The translations under genes and the position numbers were made by a program. A stretch of DNA of 64,000 bases from Thiocapsa rosea. Its GTDB lineage: Bacteria > Pseudomonadota > Gammaproteobacteria > Chromatiales > Chromatiaceae. Under the pieces are notes generated by a model, which saw only the letters and a program-made list of their open reading frames with translations, searched no databases and was not told where the DNA came from. Location of the stretch: positions 1,782,501 through 1,846,500 of the forward strand of contig NZ_RBXL01000001.1 of NCBI RefSeq assembly GCF_003634315.1, given 5' to 3'. Of the stretch, positions 18,000 to 27,337 are shown piece by piece (position 1 is the stretch's first letter; the number at the start of each line of letters is the position of its first letter).

Positions 18000-19054
18000 G
18001 TCTCGACTCCATTGAAAATCCGCCGATAATCAGCGATGCGTGCCGCAGCGGAGAAGCGGGTCGCCAGCTGCCGATCGGCACCCGCGACCAAGCCGTTGAG
18101 CGTGTCGCCGTCTGCGCAGTCTATGGCCGCGAGACGGCGTGCGAGTGCGTCGGCGTCGTCGGCGCGAAACCGCAGGCCGCTTACCCCGTCGTCCACCAAG
18201 GACCCGGCGCCGCCGCTGTCCGGGACGAGCACGGGTACGCCTGCCGCCATCGCCTCGAGGATTGCAAGCCCGAAGGGCTCGACGGGACACAGATGCAGGA
18301 GCAGGTCGCTGCGGGCCAGCTCGCCCGGAACATCGTCCGAGAAGCCGGCGAAGGTGACGTTCGGATGGGTCTTTTCGGCGCGCGCGCGCAGGACATCCAG
18401 ATCCCATCCGGTGCCGAGGATCCGAAACGCGAGTGCCCGCGGCTCAGGGTGACGGTCGAGACAGTCCAGCAACAGATCGATGCGCTTGATCGGATCCACG
18501 CGCGAAACGATCAGGACGCGCCGGATCCCTGCGGCGTTGAACGGCGTGCGTCGCGGTCGCGAGGCGACATCCTCGGGGCTCAGGAAATTCTCGATGACTT
18601 GGATCCGCGAAGCTCTGACCCCGTTTGCAATCAGGCGCTCGCGCACATAGTCGGAGACCGCGACGAAGCGGATCCCGGCATGATTCAGGAGCTTCTTACG
18701 CCCGTAGCTGTCGCGCTCGTCGGTCCCGCCGTGAACCATGTGGAGATGGACGCCGGGCCGGCGGTAGAGTGCATTGAGTGCAACGAAAAGAAGTGAATGC
18801 GTGACCGCCGTCGCGGCGAAGGAGACCTCTCGGTGCGCCGCCAGCTCGCGACGCATCAGGGCGGCGAGATCCCGAGGTCCCGTAAAGGCGATGCCGGGTA
18901 TCCCCCGTCGAGCGGATTCCGCGAGTGCCGGACCCGGCGGCGCGCACAGCAGTGGATCGACGTCCTCGCGCAGCCCTTCGAGCGTTGCCAAGGCCATGCG
19001 CTCGGTGCCGTAGAGATTGCCGCTGTGCAGGGCGTACAAGAGCCGGGGCTTCAT
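17996..19054 (-). CDS. Family 4 glycosyltransferase
   Basis: A 352-residue GT-B enzyme starting LLYALHSGNLYGTERMALATL. The donor domain has VLIVSRVDPIKRIDLLLDCL, ILGTGWDLDVL and PVEPFGLAILEAMAAGVPVLV. The start at 19054 is set by the four-base overlap with the Wzc-like gene; the frame upstream is an alternative frame of that gene. It acts on the cytoplasmic face in repeat-unit assembly. Confidence 0.9.
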   Translation of the reverse strand: MKPRLLYALHSGNLYGTERMALATLEGLREDVDPLLCAPPGPALAESARRGIPGIAFTGPRDLAALMRRELAAHREVSFAATAVTHSLLFVALNALYRRPGVHLHMVHGGTDERDSYGRKKLLNHAGIRFVAVSDYVRERLIANGVRASRIQVIENFLSPEDVASRPRRTPFNAAGIRRVLIVSRVDPIKRIDLLLDCLDRHPEPRALAFRILGTGWDLDVLRARAEKTHPNVTFAGFSDDVPGELARSDLLLHLCPVEPFGLAILEAMAAGVPVLVPDSGGAGSLVDDGVSGLRFRADDADALARRLAAIDCADGDTLNGLVAGADRQLATRFSAAARIADYRRIFNGVET

Positions 19055-21192
19055 GTGGGTGCTCCATTGCGTCCGTGTTGTGTCTTCGCGAGCAGAGACC
19101 TTCGATATTCCTTCAGGATGGCCCCATAATAGCCGCCGCCCAAAAAGACCGTAAGACCAGTCATGATCAGTCCCACGGCCGGAGGCGATGCCTTCTCGAG
19201 CCGTGCGGCCGAGCCCTTCACCTCGCCGATCTGTGCCAGCCGCGCCCTGACCACCAGCCAGGTCGCGTCGCAGATCCCGGCAAGATATTCCGTGTCGGCG
19301 GAGAGTCGGATGGGCGCCGCGTCGATGAGCACCATGTCGTAATCGGCGTCCAGACGCTCCAGAAAACCCTGCAGATGCCGACAGTCGCTCAGTTGACCTT
19401 CCGCGGACGCTCCGGTGCCGATCCGGTCGGGCAAGTTTGCATCTCCCGGCACGATCGCCGCCGCGGGTTCCAGATCGTCCTTCAGGATGTCCAATAGTCC
19501 GGGACGTTCGGGTGTTGTTCGGTAGCGCGGGTCGGTGACGAATAGATTTGCCTCGACGACCAGGACGCGCAAGCCTTGCCGCTCGAGCTCGCACGCCAAG
19601 TCGAGCACGATCGTAGTCGCACCGCAACCGTGGCGGACCGCCGTGACAAGGAGGCGGCGCACACCGTTTGCGTCGCGCTCGCGTCTCAGTGCAAGGGCGA
19701 GCCGCCGCATCTGATCAGCGAGCAACGCTCGGTGCGCCGGATCCGAGGAGGGTTCGAGAAAGGCCGCCAATGCCGGAAACCCGACGAGCGATTGTACCTG
19801 TCGACTCGTCTGGATACGCCGGTCGAGCAGGTCGACCGCAATCGCCGCCACCAGGCCCAGGATGCCGCCGAGCGCGGCGAAGATGACCGCGAGCTTGGTG
19901 CGCCCGCCGCTCACCGGCAGGATCGGCGGCATGGCCCAGGTCGAGACGCGGAGGTAGCCGGGTGCGGTGGCCTCGATCTCCAGGAACTCGACGCGATCGT
20001 CGATCGCGTCCAATGCCTTGCGCTCGCGTGCGATCTCGTTGCTGACGTCCAGCGCATCGTTGTAATGGTTTGCGAACCAGGCCGCCTGGTCCTGTTGCCC
20101 GCGAAGCTGCGCGCGCAACACCTCCTCCACCGCGGCACGTTCGCGCACGCGCGCCCTGCGCTCCTCGAGAAGCATCGCGGATTTCTCGGCGATCAGGTGT
20201 GCCGAGGCGCTCGTAACCTCGCGCTCCAGATCATCGAGTTCGCGCTGAGCGATGCGTCTGACCGGATGGTTCTCCGTGAGGCCGGTGGTCTGCTCGAGGA
20301 CCTCGCTGCGTCGCTTGTAGAGATTGGCCTTAAGGCTGTTGAGCCCGGGATCCTTCGAGGCCAGCTCGCTCGCCGCCGCGGTCAATGCCAGCCGGGCTGC
20401 CTCGCCGCCCGTCGCGGCGTCGTAGGTCGCCAGCTCGGCATCCGCCGAGATACGCGCGCGCTCGGCTTGGAGCAGGGCGCTCGTGCTCTCGATCAAGAGG
20501 GTATCGTAGGGATTGAGCGCGCCATCGACGAAGGTGGTGACGCCCAGGGTCTGCGACAGCTCGCCACGCCGCTTCGTGAGCGCCTGGATCCGCAGCACAT
20601 GCGCCCCGCGTCGCGCAGAGAGGATTTCGATGCGATCCTCTCCGGCATAGATCTCCTCCCTTTTCGCCTTCTCCAAGTAAACCTTTACGACGCTGTTGAC
20701 GATCTCGTCGAGCCCGTTCGGATTCTCGGACTCGAGGCTGACGGTAATCAGATAGGTATCTCGGACGTCACGCACCTGCAGTTGTTGCTGCAGGCGCTCG
20801 GCGGCCTGCCGATCGGTTTCATCGGGCCTACGCCAAAGGTCGTCAGCGCGCTTGCCGAGCCGCGCAAGTGCCTCGAGCACGATGTCGTACCGATTGATGG
20901 TGCGCGCCTGTTGCTTCATGAACTGCTGAAATTGGCTGAAGGACTGGAACTCGAGTTCCTTGGAGTCCTCCAGGATATTGGCGAACCGAGGCGCGACATA
21001 GATGACCGCTGTCGCGCGATAGACCGCCGTACCCTTGATGTAGGCGACATAGGTCCCGCCGACCGCGACGATGAAGGCAACCAGGATGACCAGAAGCTTG
21101 TGATTCCAGATGCTGTTGAGCGGCTGGAAGGCACCGGAGGAGGCCGGCTGTGCGGGCGGTGCGCTCACGGACGAGCCTCCGTGTCGTCGCAC
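19051..21192 (-). CDS. Wzc-like chain-length protein with a degenerate BY-kinase domain
   Basis: A 713-residue inner-membrane protein of the Wzz/GumC-Wzc type. The first membrane helix is at about 30-50, a long coiled-coil periplasmic domain runs from about 95 to 430, and the second helix is at about 437-460 (LAVIFAALGGILGLVAAIAVDL). The cytoplasmic domain follows. In active tyrosine autokinases the Walker A reads GEGKST; here the aligned stretch is HGCGATT, lacking the ATP-binding lysine. Walker A' reads VVEAN instead of a DAD-type motif. Walker B (MVLIDAAP) is kept. The C-terminus has only three tyrosines and no dense cluster. It probably works as a co-polymerase without kinase activity. 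Confidence 0.88.
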   Translation of the reverse strand: MRRHGGSSVSAPPAQPASSGAFQPLNSIWNHKLLVILVAFIVAVGGTYVAYIKGTAVYRATAVIYVAPRFANILEDSKELEFQSFSQFQQFMKQQARTINRYDIVLEALARLGKRADDLWRRPDETDRQAAERLQQQLQVRDVRDTYLITVSLESENPNGLDEIVNSVVKVYLEKAKREEIYAGEDRIEILSARRGAHVLRIQALTKRRGELSQTLGVTTFVDGALNPYDTLLIESTSALLQAERARISADAELATYDAATGGEAARLALTAAASELASKDPGLNSLKANLYKRRSEVLEQTTGLTENHPVRRIAQRELDDLEREVTSASAHLIAEKSAMLLEERRARVRERAAVEEVLRAQLRGQQDQAAWFANHYNDALDVSNEIARERKALDAIDDRVEFLEIEATAPGYLRVSTWAMPPILPVSGGRTKLAVIFAALGGILGLVAAIAVDLLDRRIQTSRQVQSLVGFPALAAFLEPSSDPAHRALLADQMRRLALALRRERDANGVRRLLVTAVRHGCGATTIVLDLACELERQGLRVLVVEANLFVTDPRYRTTPERPGLLDILKDDLEPAAAIVPGDANLPDRIGTGASAEGQLSDCRHLQGFLERLDADYDMVLIDAAPIRLSADTEYLAGICDATWLVVRARLAQIGEVKGSAARLEKASPPAVGLIMTGLTVFLGGGYYGAILKEYRRSLLAKTQHGRNGAPT

Positions 21193-21229
21193 GGCCGATA
21201 TGGCGGGGAGCTGTGGGTCCGGCGACTCA

Positions 21230-22294
21230 TCAATCGCCGCTCATCAGCTGATTGATGATCAGGATCGAGCTGAACGGATTGAAGTTTTCCAGGATATAGC
21301 CGATCTGCGAGATGCCGCTGCGCGGCACATAGACAATGTCGCCCTCCTTCATGGCGACGTTCAGCCCGGGATCCGGCTTCAGGATCTCCATGAAGGAGAA
21401 GCTGAAATTGACTCGATCGGCCGGACGGATGACATGAATTCGATTGAGATTCGCATCCCGGGTCGGGCCGCCGGCCTGGCTCAAGGCATCCAGGAACGAC
21501 ATCTGCGGCGTCAGGCGATAGACACCCGGCGTCTGGACCTCGCCGAGGACATAGACCGGTGTGTCGGTGGAGTCCGGGATGTAGACGATGTCGTTGCGCT
21601 GCAAACGGATGTTCAGCGACAGGTCGCCGGTGAGCAGGCGGGCGACATCCACCCAGAGGATGCTGTCGCCGCGAATCACGGCGCAGCGCGTCAGCAGCTG
21701 CTCGGGACGCAGAAGCGGCAGGCCGCCGGCTTGGGCCAAGGTTTCAAGCAGATTCGGCGGGGAGTCGAACTGCAGGACGCCCGGATTCTCCACACGCCCG
21801 AGGACCACGATCCGATTCGAGCCGTAGCGTGTCACGCCGACCGTCACCGACAGATCGAGATAGTAGGGCTCGAGCGCCTCGACGACCCGCGATGCGGCCT
21901 CTTCGCGTGTCAGATCGCCGATGAGCACGGGACCGGCAAAGGGTATCGTGATGATGCCGTCCGGGCCTACAAGATGCGGGCCGGAGATTTCCGGTCGAGC
22001 TGCGACCGAGACGACGAGTTCGTCGCCCGGACCAAACCGATACATCGGCTCGCCGGCTTGCTCGAACTGCTTGAGGAGCTCGAAGCTCGATGCCTCGATC
22101 CGTCGTTCAGGCACCTCGAAATCCGATGCCGCCGACGGGGTCGAACCGGGGACGATTTCCCAAGCGCCGCATCCGCTCAGGATGGACGCCCACAGAAGAA
22201 CGAGCCCGATTCGGATCACGCGATGTGAAAGGGGACGCAGACGCCCGAGTCGGCCCAAGTCCCCCGACTTGATCGAGTGCTTGATCCCGTTCAT
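21230..22294 (-). CDS. Outer-membrane polysaccharide export lipoprotein (Wza family)
   Basis: A 354-residue protein with a lipoprotein signal (LLWASILSGC, Cys about 42) after a long basic N-terminus. A poly-export domain follows (about 85-165, YRFGPGDELVVSV, GPDGIITIPFAG), then two SLBB domains (RIVVLGRVENPGVLQF and PVYVLGEVQTPGVYRL). It should form the outer-membrane channel for the EPS, partnered by the Wzc-like protein encoded next. The start used is the first ATG; a later Met would shorten the basic leader. The gap to the Wzc-like gene is 37 bp. Confidence 0.9.
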   Translation of the reverse strand: MNGIKHSIKSGDLGRLGRLRPLSHRVIRIGLVLLWASILSGCGAWEIVPGSTPSAASDFEVPERRIEASSFELLKQFEQAGEPMYRFGPGDELVVSVAARPEISGPHLVGPDGIITIPFAGPVLIGDLTREEAASRVVEALEPYYLDLSVTVGVTRYGSNRIVVLGRVENPGVLQFDSPPNLLETLAQAGGLPLLRPEQLLTRCAVIRGDSILWVDVARLLTGDLSLNIRLQRNDIVYIPDSTDTPVYVLGEVQTPGVYRLTPQMSFLDALSQAGGPTRDANLNRIHVIRPADRVNFSFSFMEILKPDPGLNVAMKEGDIVYVPRSGISQIGYILENFNPFSSILIINQLMSGD

Positions 22295-22324
22295 CCGGAC
22301 GAGTGTTTGCCCGGCAATATCGAC

Positions 22325-22684
22325 CTAACCCATTCGCGCGGCGGCGACCTCTGCGTCGTCGAAGATCTCGAAGACCTGCTGGAGGCGGGTCAGCTCGATG
22401 AGCGCGCGAACCGAGGGTGTGAGTCCGGCCAACGAGACGTTGCCGCCGTTGCCGCGCGCCGCCTTGAGTGCGGAGATCAGCACCGAGAGGCCGCTCGAAT
22501 CGCAGAAGGTCATCTCCGACAGGTCAAGGACGACGCGCGCGTTGCCGCGCTCCATGACCTGGAGGATCTCTTGCCGAACGGTCGGTGCCTCGGCGGCGGT
22601 CAAGCGTCCGGCGATGGCGACGCTGTCGACGTTGCCGATCGTTCGATGGGTAACGGTTGCCTTCATCCTCATGTACTCCAGCAC
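22325..22684 (-). CDS. STAS-domain protein (anti-sigma factor antagonist type)
   Basis: A 119-residue single STAS domain: VDSVAIAGRLTAAEAP, ARVVLDLSEMTFCDSSGLSV with the phosphorylatable serine in DSSG, and a C-terminal helix. Such proteins switch partners according to phosphorylation. The adjacent PP2C-type response regulator is a natural phosphatase for it, but no RsbW-like kinase gene is seen nearby. Start at 22684, or at a Met four or six codons later. It lies 30 bp before the Wza gene. Confidence 0.88.
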   Translation of the reverse strand: MLEYMRMKATVTHRTIGNVDSVAIAGRLTAAEAPTVRQEILQVMERGNARVVLDLSEMTFCDSSGLSVLISALKAARGNGGNVSLAGLTPSVRALIELTRLQQVFEIFDDAEVAAARMG

Positions 22685-22769
22685 TCGGGCGGTAGTATTC
22701 GCCTCGGGATTCGTGCGTTTGCACGACGCTTGCCGAGCAGGTCGACGTGCGCCCGAATCAGGTCGGCAA

Positions 22770-23156
22770 TCATGGTAGGGATCCCTCCTCGAGATGCCTC
22801 TCCAGCGCCTCCTTTGCGCGTTCGAACTGGACGCGGGCCGCGGCCGCTTCTGCCTCCGCGCCGGCGAGAACCCCCGAGCGACCGAGAGCCTCCAGATGCT
22901 TGGCGCGGTCGGAGAGAGTCAGCGCGCCGAGGGCCGCGGAGCTCGATTTGAGCGTATGGGCCGCGTGGTGCACCGAATCGGCATCGCCGCGGGCGATGCC
23001 TTGATCCAGTTGAGCGAGCAGATCGGACGAATCCGCGAGAAAACGCCGCACCAAGTCGGGAAAATCATCCTCCATCAGATCACGGATGTCTTCAAGGACG
23101 TTTGTGTCGATGACGGTCTCGACTCGATCTTCTCCTGAACCTGACATGCTGTCCAT
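22770..23156 (-). CDS. Histidine phosphotransfer (HPt) protein
   Basis: A 128-residue helical protein with the HPt signature HHAAHTLKSSSAALGA at about residues 58-73, where the second histidine pair carries the phosphoryl group. It would relay phosphate between a hybrid kinase and a receiver. The natural receiver is the REC domain encoded immediately upstream. No dedicated kinase is encoded here. I take the Met at 23156; a longer frame reaching 23234 is possible but its extra residues are not protein-like, and a Met three codons later also fits. Confidence 0.82.
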   Translation of the reverse strand: MDSMSGSGEDRVETVIDTNVLEDIRDLMEDDFPDLVRRFLADSSDLLAQLDQGIARGDADSVHHAAHTLKSSSAALGALTLSDRAKHLEALGRSGVLAGAEAEAAAARVQFERAKEALERHLEEGSLP

Positions 23157-23390
23157 CCGATATCTATTGTGGTCGTCGCGCGAGACCCCGGGCGTCGTGT
23201 GACCGATCCGAGGCCCTGCGGTGATCGAATACACCGGGCCGCTCGCGCACTCGAGCCGCTTTGATGTCGGTGGTGTTCGGTTGCGAGGCGAGGCGAGGCG
23301 CTTAAACCTAAGGATAGCGCTCCGGGCGGGCGTTGGGCAGTGTCTTGGTTCACTTTCCGGGGCAGGGGGTTCGCGCCTGCGCCCGATCGC

Positions 23391-24587
23391 TCATCGCCGC
23401 TGGAGCACCAACAGCGAGATGTCGTCCTCGATTTCTCCCGCTCCGCGCCAGCGTCTTAAGGTGTCGTCCACCCGCGTCGTCAAGCTCGCCGGAGGCGTAT
23501 CGATGCAGTTGCCGGCCAGGCCGATGAGACGCTCGAGCTCGAAGCTCTCGCCCTCGGCATTGCGACAATCCGTGATGCCGTCCGAGTAGAGGATCAGTCG
23601 GTCGCCGGACTCCAACGTGAAGTCGACCGAGTCATAGGGGACGCCTTCGAGCATCCCGACGGCGAAGCCGCCGTGTCCGACCTGCTCGACGCGTCCGTCG
23701 TGGCGGGCCAGCAGCGGATGGGGGTGACCCGCCTGACAAAGCTCGCCGCGGCCCGAGTGGGTGTCGATGTAGCCATACACCATGGTGAAGTAGGGTGCAT
23801 TCTCGCCGGATTGGAAACGCCGGTTGAGGTCGGCGACGACGGCATCCGGAGCTTTGACGCGACGCTCGTCTGCGGGTGGGGCGGCCAGATGACCCTCGCC
23901 GAGCTCCGCGGACAGGGTTCGGCTCAGGGTGACGGACATCATCGCCGAGGGAACGCCATGCCCCGCGACATCGAGATGATAGAACCCGAGATCGCGGTCG
24001 TTTAAACGGAAAAAATCGAAGATGTCTCCGCCGATCTCGGTTGCGGGCAGAAACAGCCAAGCCAAAGCCACGGCGGGCGAGACGTTCGGATCTTTCGGCA
24101 GGAGGCTGGCCTGCAGGGCGGCGGCGGCACGCAGGTCCTGCTGGATTCGGTCGAGTGCGGCGTGGAGCTTGCCGTTGGTCTCTTCGAGCTTGCTGTTGCG
24201 CGAGGCGAGTTGGCTTTCGAGGCTCAGGATGCGCTCGGCGGCACGCAGCCGGACACGCAGTTCTTCGAAATTGAATGATTTGGTCAGAAAGTCATCGGCA
24301 CCCGCCGTCATGCCTTCGATCAGATCTTCCTTGTCGTCGCGGGCTGTCAGGAGGATGAAGTAGACGTAGTGTTCCCACTGGGCTTCGCGAACGCGCCGGC
24401 AGAGTTCAAGGCCGTCGATCTCGGGCATCATCCAATCGCTGATGACCAGGCGGAGCGGCTCTTGCCTCAGGATCTCCCACGCCTCCCGGCCATTGCTGGC
24501 GGTGACGACCTCATGACCCCAACGCTTGAGAAGACGTCCGAGGATCTCTCTCGCGTCGCTGGCGTCGTCGGCTATCAGGATACGCAT
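23391..24587 (-). CDS. Response regulator with PP2C (RsbU/SpoIIE-type) phosphatase output
   Basis: A 398-residue cytoplasmic protein. The REC domain (1-120) has the acidic pair in IADDASD, the phosphoacceptor in ISDWMMPEIDG and the lysine in FLTKSF. A coiled coil (about 130-165) connects to a PP2C phosphatase domain with metal sites GGDIFDFF, DVAGHGVPSAMM and YSDGITD. It should dephosphorylate a STAS protein when its receiver is phosphorylated. It is the first gene of the run leading into EPS export, so it likely controls EPS production. A plausible promoter lies at 24627-24655. Confidence 0.92.
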   Translation of the reverse strand: MRILIADDASDAREILGRLLKRWGHEVVTASNGREAWEILRQEPLRLVISDWMMPEIDGLELCRRVREAQWEHYVYFILLTARDDKEDLIEGMTAGADDFLTKSFNFEELRVRLRAAERILSLESQLASRNSKLEETNGKLHAALDRIQQDLRAAAALQASLLPKDPNVSPAVALAWLFLPATEIGGDIFDFFRLNDRDLGFYHLDVAGHGVPSAMMSVTLSRTLSAELGEGHLAAPPADERRVKAPDAVVADLNRRFQSGENAPYFTMVYGYIDTHSGRGELCQAGHPHPLLARHDGRVEQVGHGGFAVGMLEGVPYDSVDFTLESGDRLILYSDGITDCRNAEGESFELERLIGLAGNCIDTPPASLTTRVDDTLRRWRGAGEIEDDISLLVLQRR

Positions 24588-24626
24588 GGCCTAAAAACTG
24601 GCTCCGCAAAGACCGGCTAGCCGTGC

Positions 24627-24655
24627 CTTATACCATAGGCGCGCAGGTGTCCTAA
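24627..24655 (-). promoter_or_regulatory. Possible sigma-70 promoter of the EPS regulatory genes
   Basis: On the minus strand, TTAGGA and TATAAG are 17 bp apart. The -10 matches five of six consensus bases, the -35 three of six. Transcription would start about 33 bases before the response-regulator start codon. It overlaps the hairpin that follows glgP. Confidence 0.4.
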
Positions 24656-24671
24656 CGGACACGTGCGCGCC
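24638..24671 (-). terminator. Strong stem-loop just after glgP
   Basis: GGCGCGCA pairs with TGCGCGCC and TGTCC with GGACA around a TAAC loop, giving a 13-bp stem with one internal mismatch pair, seven bases past the glgP stop. There is no T-tract, so it may stabilise the glgP 3' end or attenuate rather than terminate. Confidence 0.45.
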
Positions 24672-24678
24672 GCCTCGC

Positions 24679-27189
24679 TCAGCCCGGGGCCTTGGGGGAA
24701 ACCGGGGTCAGTTTCCAGATGTCTCGGTTGTACTCCGCAATGGTGCGGTCCGAGGAGAAATGGCCGCTGTAAGCGGTATTGAGGATGCTCATGCGCAGCC
24801 AACGCTCCCGGTCTCGGTAGGCGACATCGACCTGCTCTTGTGCGTCGATATAGCTGCGGAAATCCGCGGCGGTCATCCACGGGTCATGGGCGTTGCGGAT
24901 CGAGAGGATGATCGGATCGAAGATCCCCGGCTCGAACTGGTTGAAATGCCCGGACTCCAGCAAACTCATCACCTCGAGGAGCGCGGAGTCGCTGGCGATG
25001 ATGCCGTTCGGGTCATAGTGGGCGCGCCGAGACTCGACCCCGGCTGCCGTGAGGCCGAACAGGAAGAAGTTCTCGTCCCCGACCTGCTCGCGGATCTCGA
25101 TGTTGGCCCCGTCCAAGGTGCCGATGGTGATGGCGCCGTTCATCATGAACTTCATGTTCCCTGTACCGGAGGCCTCCTTGCCGGCGGTGGAGATCTGCTC
25201 GGAGAGGTCCGTGCCGGGTGCGATGACTTCCATCAGCGAGACGCAGTAGTCCGGGATGAAGGCGACCCGCAGCAGACCTTCGGTCTCCGGATCACCGTTG
25301 ATCGCGCGGGCGACGTTGTTGACCAGCTTGATGATCTGCTTGGCCATCTGATAGCCGGGCGCGGCCTTGCCGCCGATCAGCACGCAGCGCGGGGTCCAGT
25401 CACGCGTGTCGCCGCGCTTGATGCGGTTGTAGAGATGAATCACGTGCAGGACGTTGAGCAACTGTCGCTTGTACTCGTGGATGCGCTTGACCTGGACGTT
25501 GAAGAGCGCGTCGAGAGGGAAGGATACCCGACAGACCTGCTCGACCGTCTCGGCCAGACGGCGCTTGTTGTGTTGCTTGATTGCGTGCCAGCGTTCTCTG
25601 AAGGCGGGGTCGTCGGCATAGGGCGCGAGGCGTTCGAGCTCGCTTAGATTGTTGACCCAGTCGGTGCCGATGGTCTCGTCGATCAGTTCGCGCAGTCCGG
25701 GATTGCACATGGCCAACCAGCGACGCGGGGTCACGCCGTTGGTCTTGTTGTTGAACTTTTCGGGCCAGAGTTCGTAGAAGTCGCGGAAGAGGCCTTCGAC
25801 TAAGAGCTGTGAATGGAGCCCTGCGACGCCGTTGACCGAGAAGCTGCCGACAATCGCCAGATAGGCCATCCTGACCTGAGACTCGTAGCCTTCTTCGATC
25901 AGGGACATGCGCCTGAGGCGATCGTTGTCGCCGGGCCAACGGGTCGCCACTTCCCCGAGGAAGCGGGCATTGATCTCGTAGATAATCTGCAGGATGCGCG
26001 GCAGCAGTCGCTCGAAGAGACGCACCGGCCAACGTTCGAGTGCCTCCGGCAGCAAGGTGTGGTTCGTATAGGCCATGGTCTTGCGGGTGATGGCCCAGGC
26101 CTGCGTCCATTCTAGACCATGATCGTCCATGAGTTGGCGCATCAGCTCCGCGACCGAGACGGCGGGGTGCGTGTCGTTGAGCTGGAAGCAGTTCTTCTCG
26201 GCGAAGGTGCTGAAGTCTTGCCCGTGCAGACGAATCCAATCGCGCAGCACGTCCTTGATGCTGGCGCTGGCCAGGAAGAACTGCTGGCGCAGGCGCAGCT
26301 CCTTGCCGTTCTCGCTCGCATCGTTGGGGTAGAGCACCATGGTGATGTGCTCGGCGGCGTTCTTCTGCGCGACCGACTCGGGATAACTGCCCGAGTTGAA
26401 CTCACCGAGATCGAACTCGTCGGTCGCGGCGGCCTTCCAGAGCCGTAGGGTATTGATGGTGCCGTTGCGATAGCCGGGGATCGGGATATCGTAGGGGACG
26501 GCGAGCACGTCGTTGGTATTGACCCAGCGCACGACATCGCGGCCCGCGTGGTCTTTGTGGGTCTCGGTATGGCCGCCGAACTGGATGCGTTGGGTGAACT
26601 CGGGGCGTTCCAGCTCCCAGGGGTTGCCGTCGCGCACCCAGTGATCGGGCTCCTCGATCTGGTTGCCGTTCTCGATGACTTGACGAAACATCCCGTACTC
26701 GTAGTGCAGTCCGTAGCCCCTGACCGGAAGCTGCAAGGTGGCGCAGGAGTCGAGAAAACAGGCCGCAAGTCGGCCGAGACCGCCATTGCCCAGTCCGGCA
26801 TCGGGCTCGTTGCCGGCGATCTCTTCGAGTGCGATCCCCAGGTCGTAGAGGCCTTTGGCGGCGGCATCGCTGACCCCGAGATTCAGCATCGCGTTTGATA
26901 GGGTACGTCCCATCAGGAATTCGAGCGACAGGTAATAGGTGCGCTTGCAGCCGGAGTCTTCATACGCATGACGCGTATCTTTCCAGCGCTCCATGAGACG
27001 GTCGCGCAGGGCGATGGCGAGCGCCTTGTAAGGATAGTAAGCGGACTGGCAGTCGCGGTCCCGGCCGAAGGTGTAGGCGTAGTAGTGCTGAAAATCGCGT
27101 GCGATACCCTCCGGGGTCATCGGTAGCGGGGGGAGGTCGAAGAATTGCTCGTTCGGTCGGGCACTGATGAGATTTTTAAACGGTGACAT
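24679..27189 (-). CDS. glgP: Glycogen/alpha-glucan phosphorylase
   Basis: A GT35 enzyme of 836 residues, the usual length. It releases glucose-1-phosphate from stored glycogen with pyridoxal phosphate. Visible signatures are YYLSLEFLMGRTLSNAM, NGGLGRLAACFLDS, VKRIHEYKRQLLN and the cofactor-lysine region EASGTGNMKFMMNG. The frame runs further upstream, but MSPFKNLISARPNEQ at 27189 is the natural start and the extra residues look non-coding. A strong stem-loop follows the stop. It could supply glucose-1-phosphate for sugar nucleotides used by the EPS genes downstream, or simply serve storage metabolism. Confidence 0.96.
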   Translation of the reverse strand: MSPFKNLISARPNEQFFDLPPLPMTPEGIARDFQHYYAYTFGRDRDCQSAYYPYKALAIALRDRLMERWKDTRHAYEDSGCKRTYYLSLEFLMGRTLSNAMLNLGVSDAAAKGLYDLGIALEEIAGNEPDAGLGNGGLGRLAACFLDSCATLQLPVRGYGLHYEYGMFRQVIENGNQIEEPDHWVRDGNPWELERPEFTQRIQFGGHTETHKDHAGRDVVRWVNTNDVLAVPYDIPIPGYRNGTINTLRLWKAAATDEFDLGEFNSGSYPESVAQKNAAEHITMVLYPNDASENGKELRLRQQFFLASASIKDVLRDWIRLHGQDFSTFAEKNCFQLNDTHPAVSVAELMRQLMDDHGLEWTQAWAITRKTMAYTNHTLLPEALERWPVRLFERLLPRILQIIYEINARFLGEVATRWPGDNDRLRRMSLIEEGYESQVRMAYLAIVGSFSVNGVAGLHSQLLVEGLFRDFYELWPEKFNNKTNGVTPRRWLAMCNPGLRELIDETIGTDWVNNLSELERLAPYADDPAFRERWHAIKQHNKRRLAETVEQVCRVSFPLDALFNVQVKRIHEYKRQLLNVLHVIHLYNRIKRGDTRDWTPRCVLIGGKAAPGYQMAKQIIKLVNNVARAINGDPETEGLLRVAFIPDYCVSLMEVIAPGTDLSEQISTAGKEASGTGNMKFMMNGAITIGTLDGANIEIREQVGDENFFLFGLTAAGVESRRAHYDPNGIIASDSALLEVMSLLESGHFNQFEPGIFDPIILSIRNAHDPWMTAADFRSYIDAQEQVDVAYRDRERWLRMSILNTAYSGHFSSDRTIAEYNRDIWKLTPVSPKAPG

Positions 27190-27337
27190 GGCGCCGCTGG
27201 ATCCTTGATCGGTTGGGGTTGAGCGCGAGCCGAGGTGTCGATTCGCATCGGGTGCGAGAGATATCGACAGCTTGGTCGAGCGGGATCTGTCGCTGAGTGA
27301 AGGTCTCCTTGACGGTCTCGTCGAGTCAATTAAGCAA

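Noticed and set aside
19051-24587. Overlapping plus-strand frames of several hundred residues opposite the EPS genes
   Set aside because: Antisense shadows of real genes with no domain signatures and no ribosome sites; the coded minus-strand proteins have clear motifs throughout.
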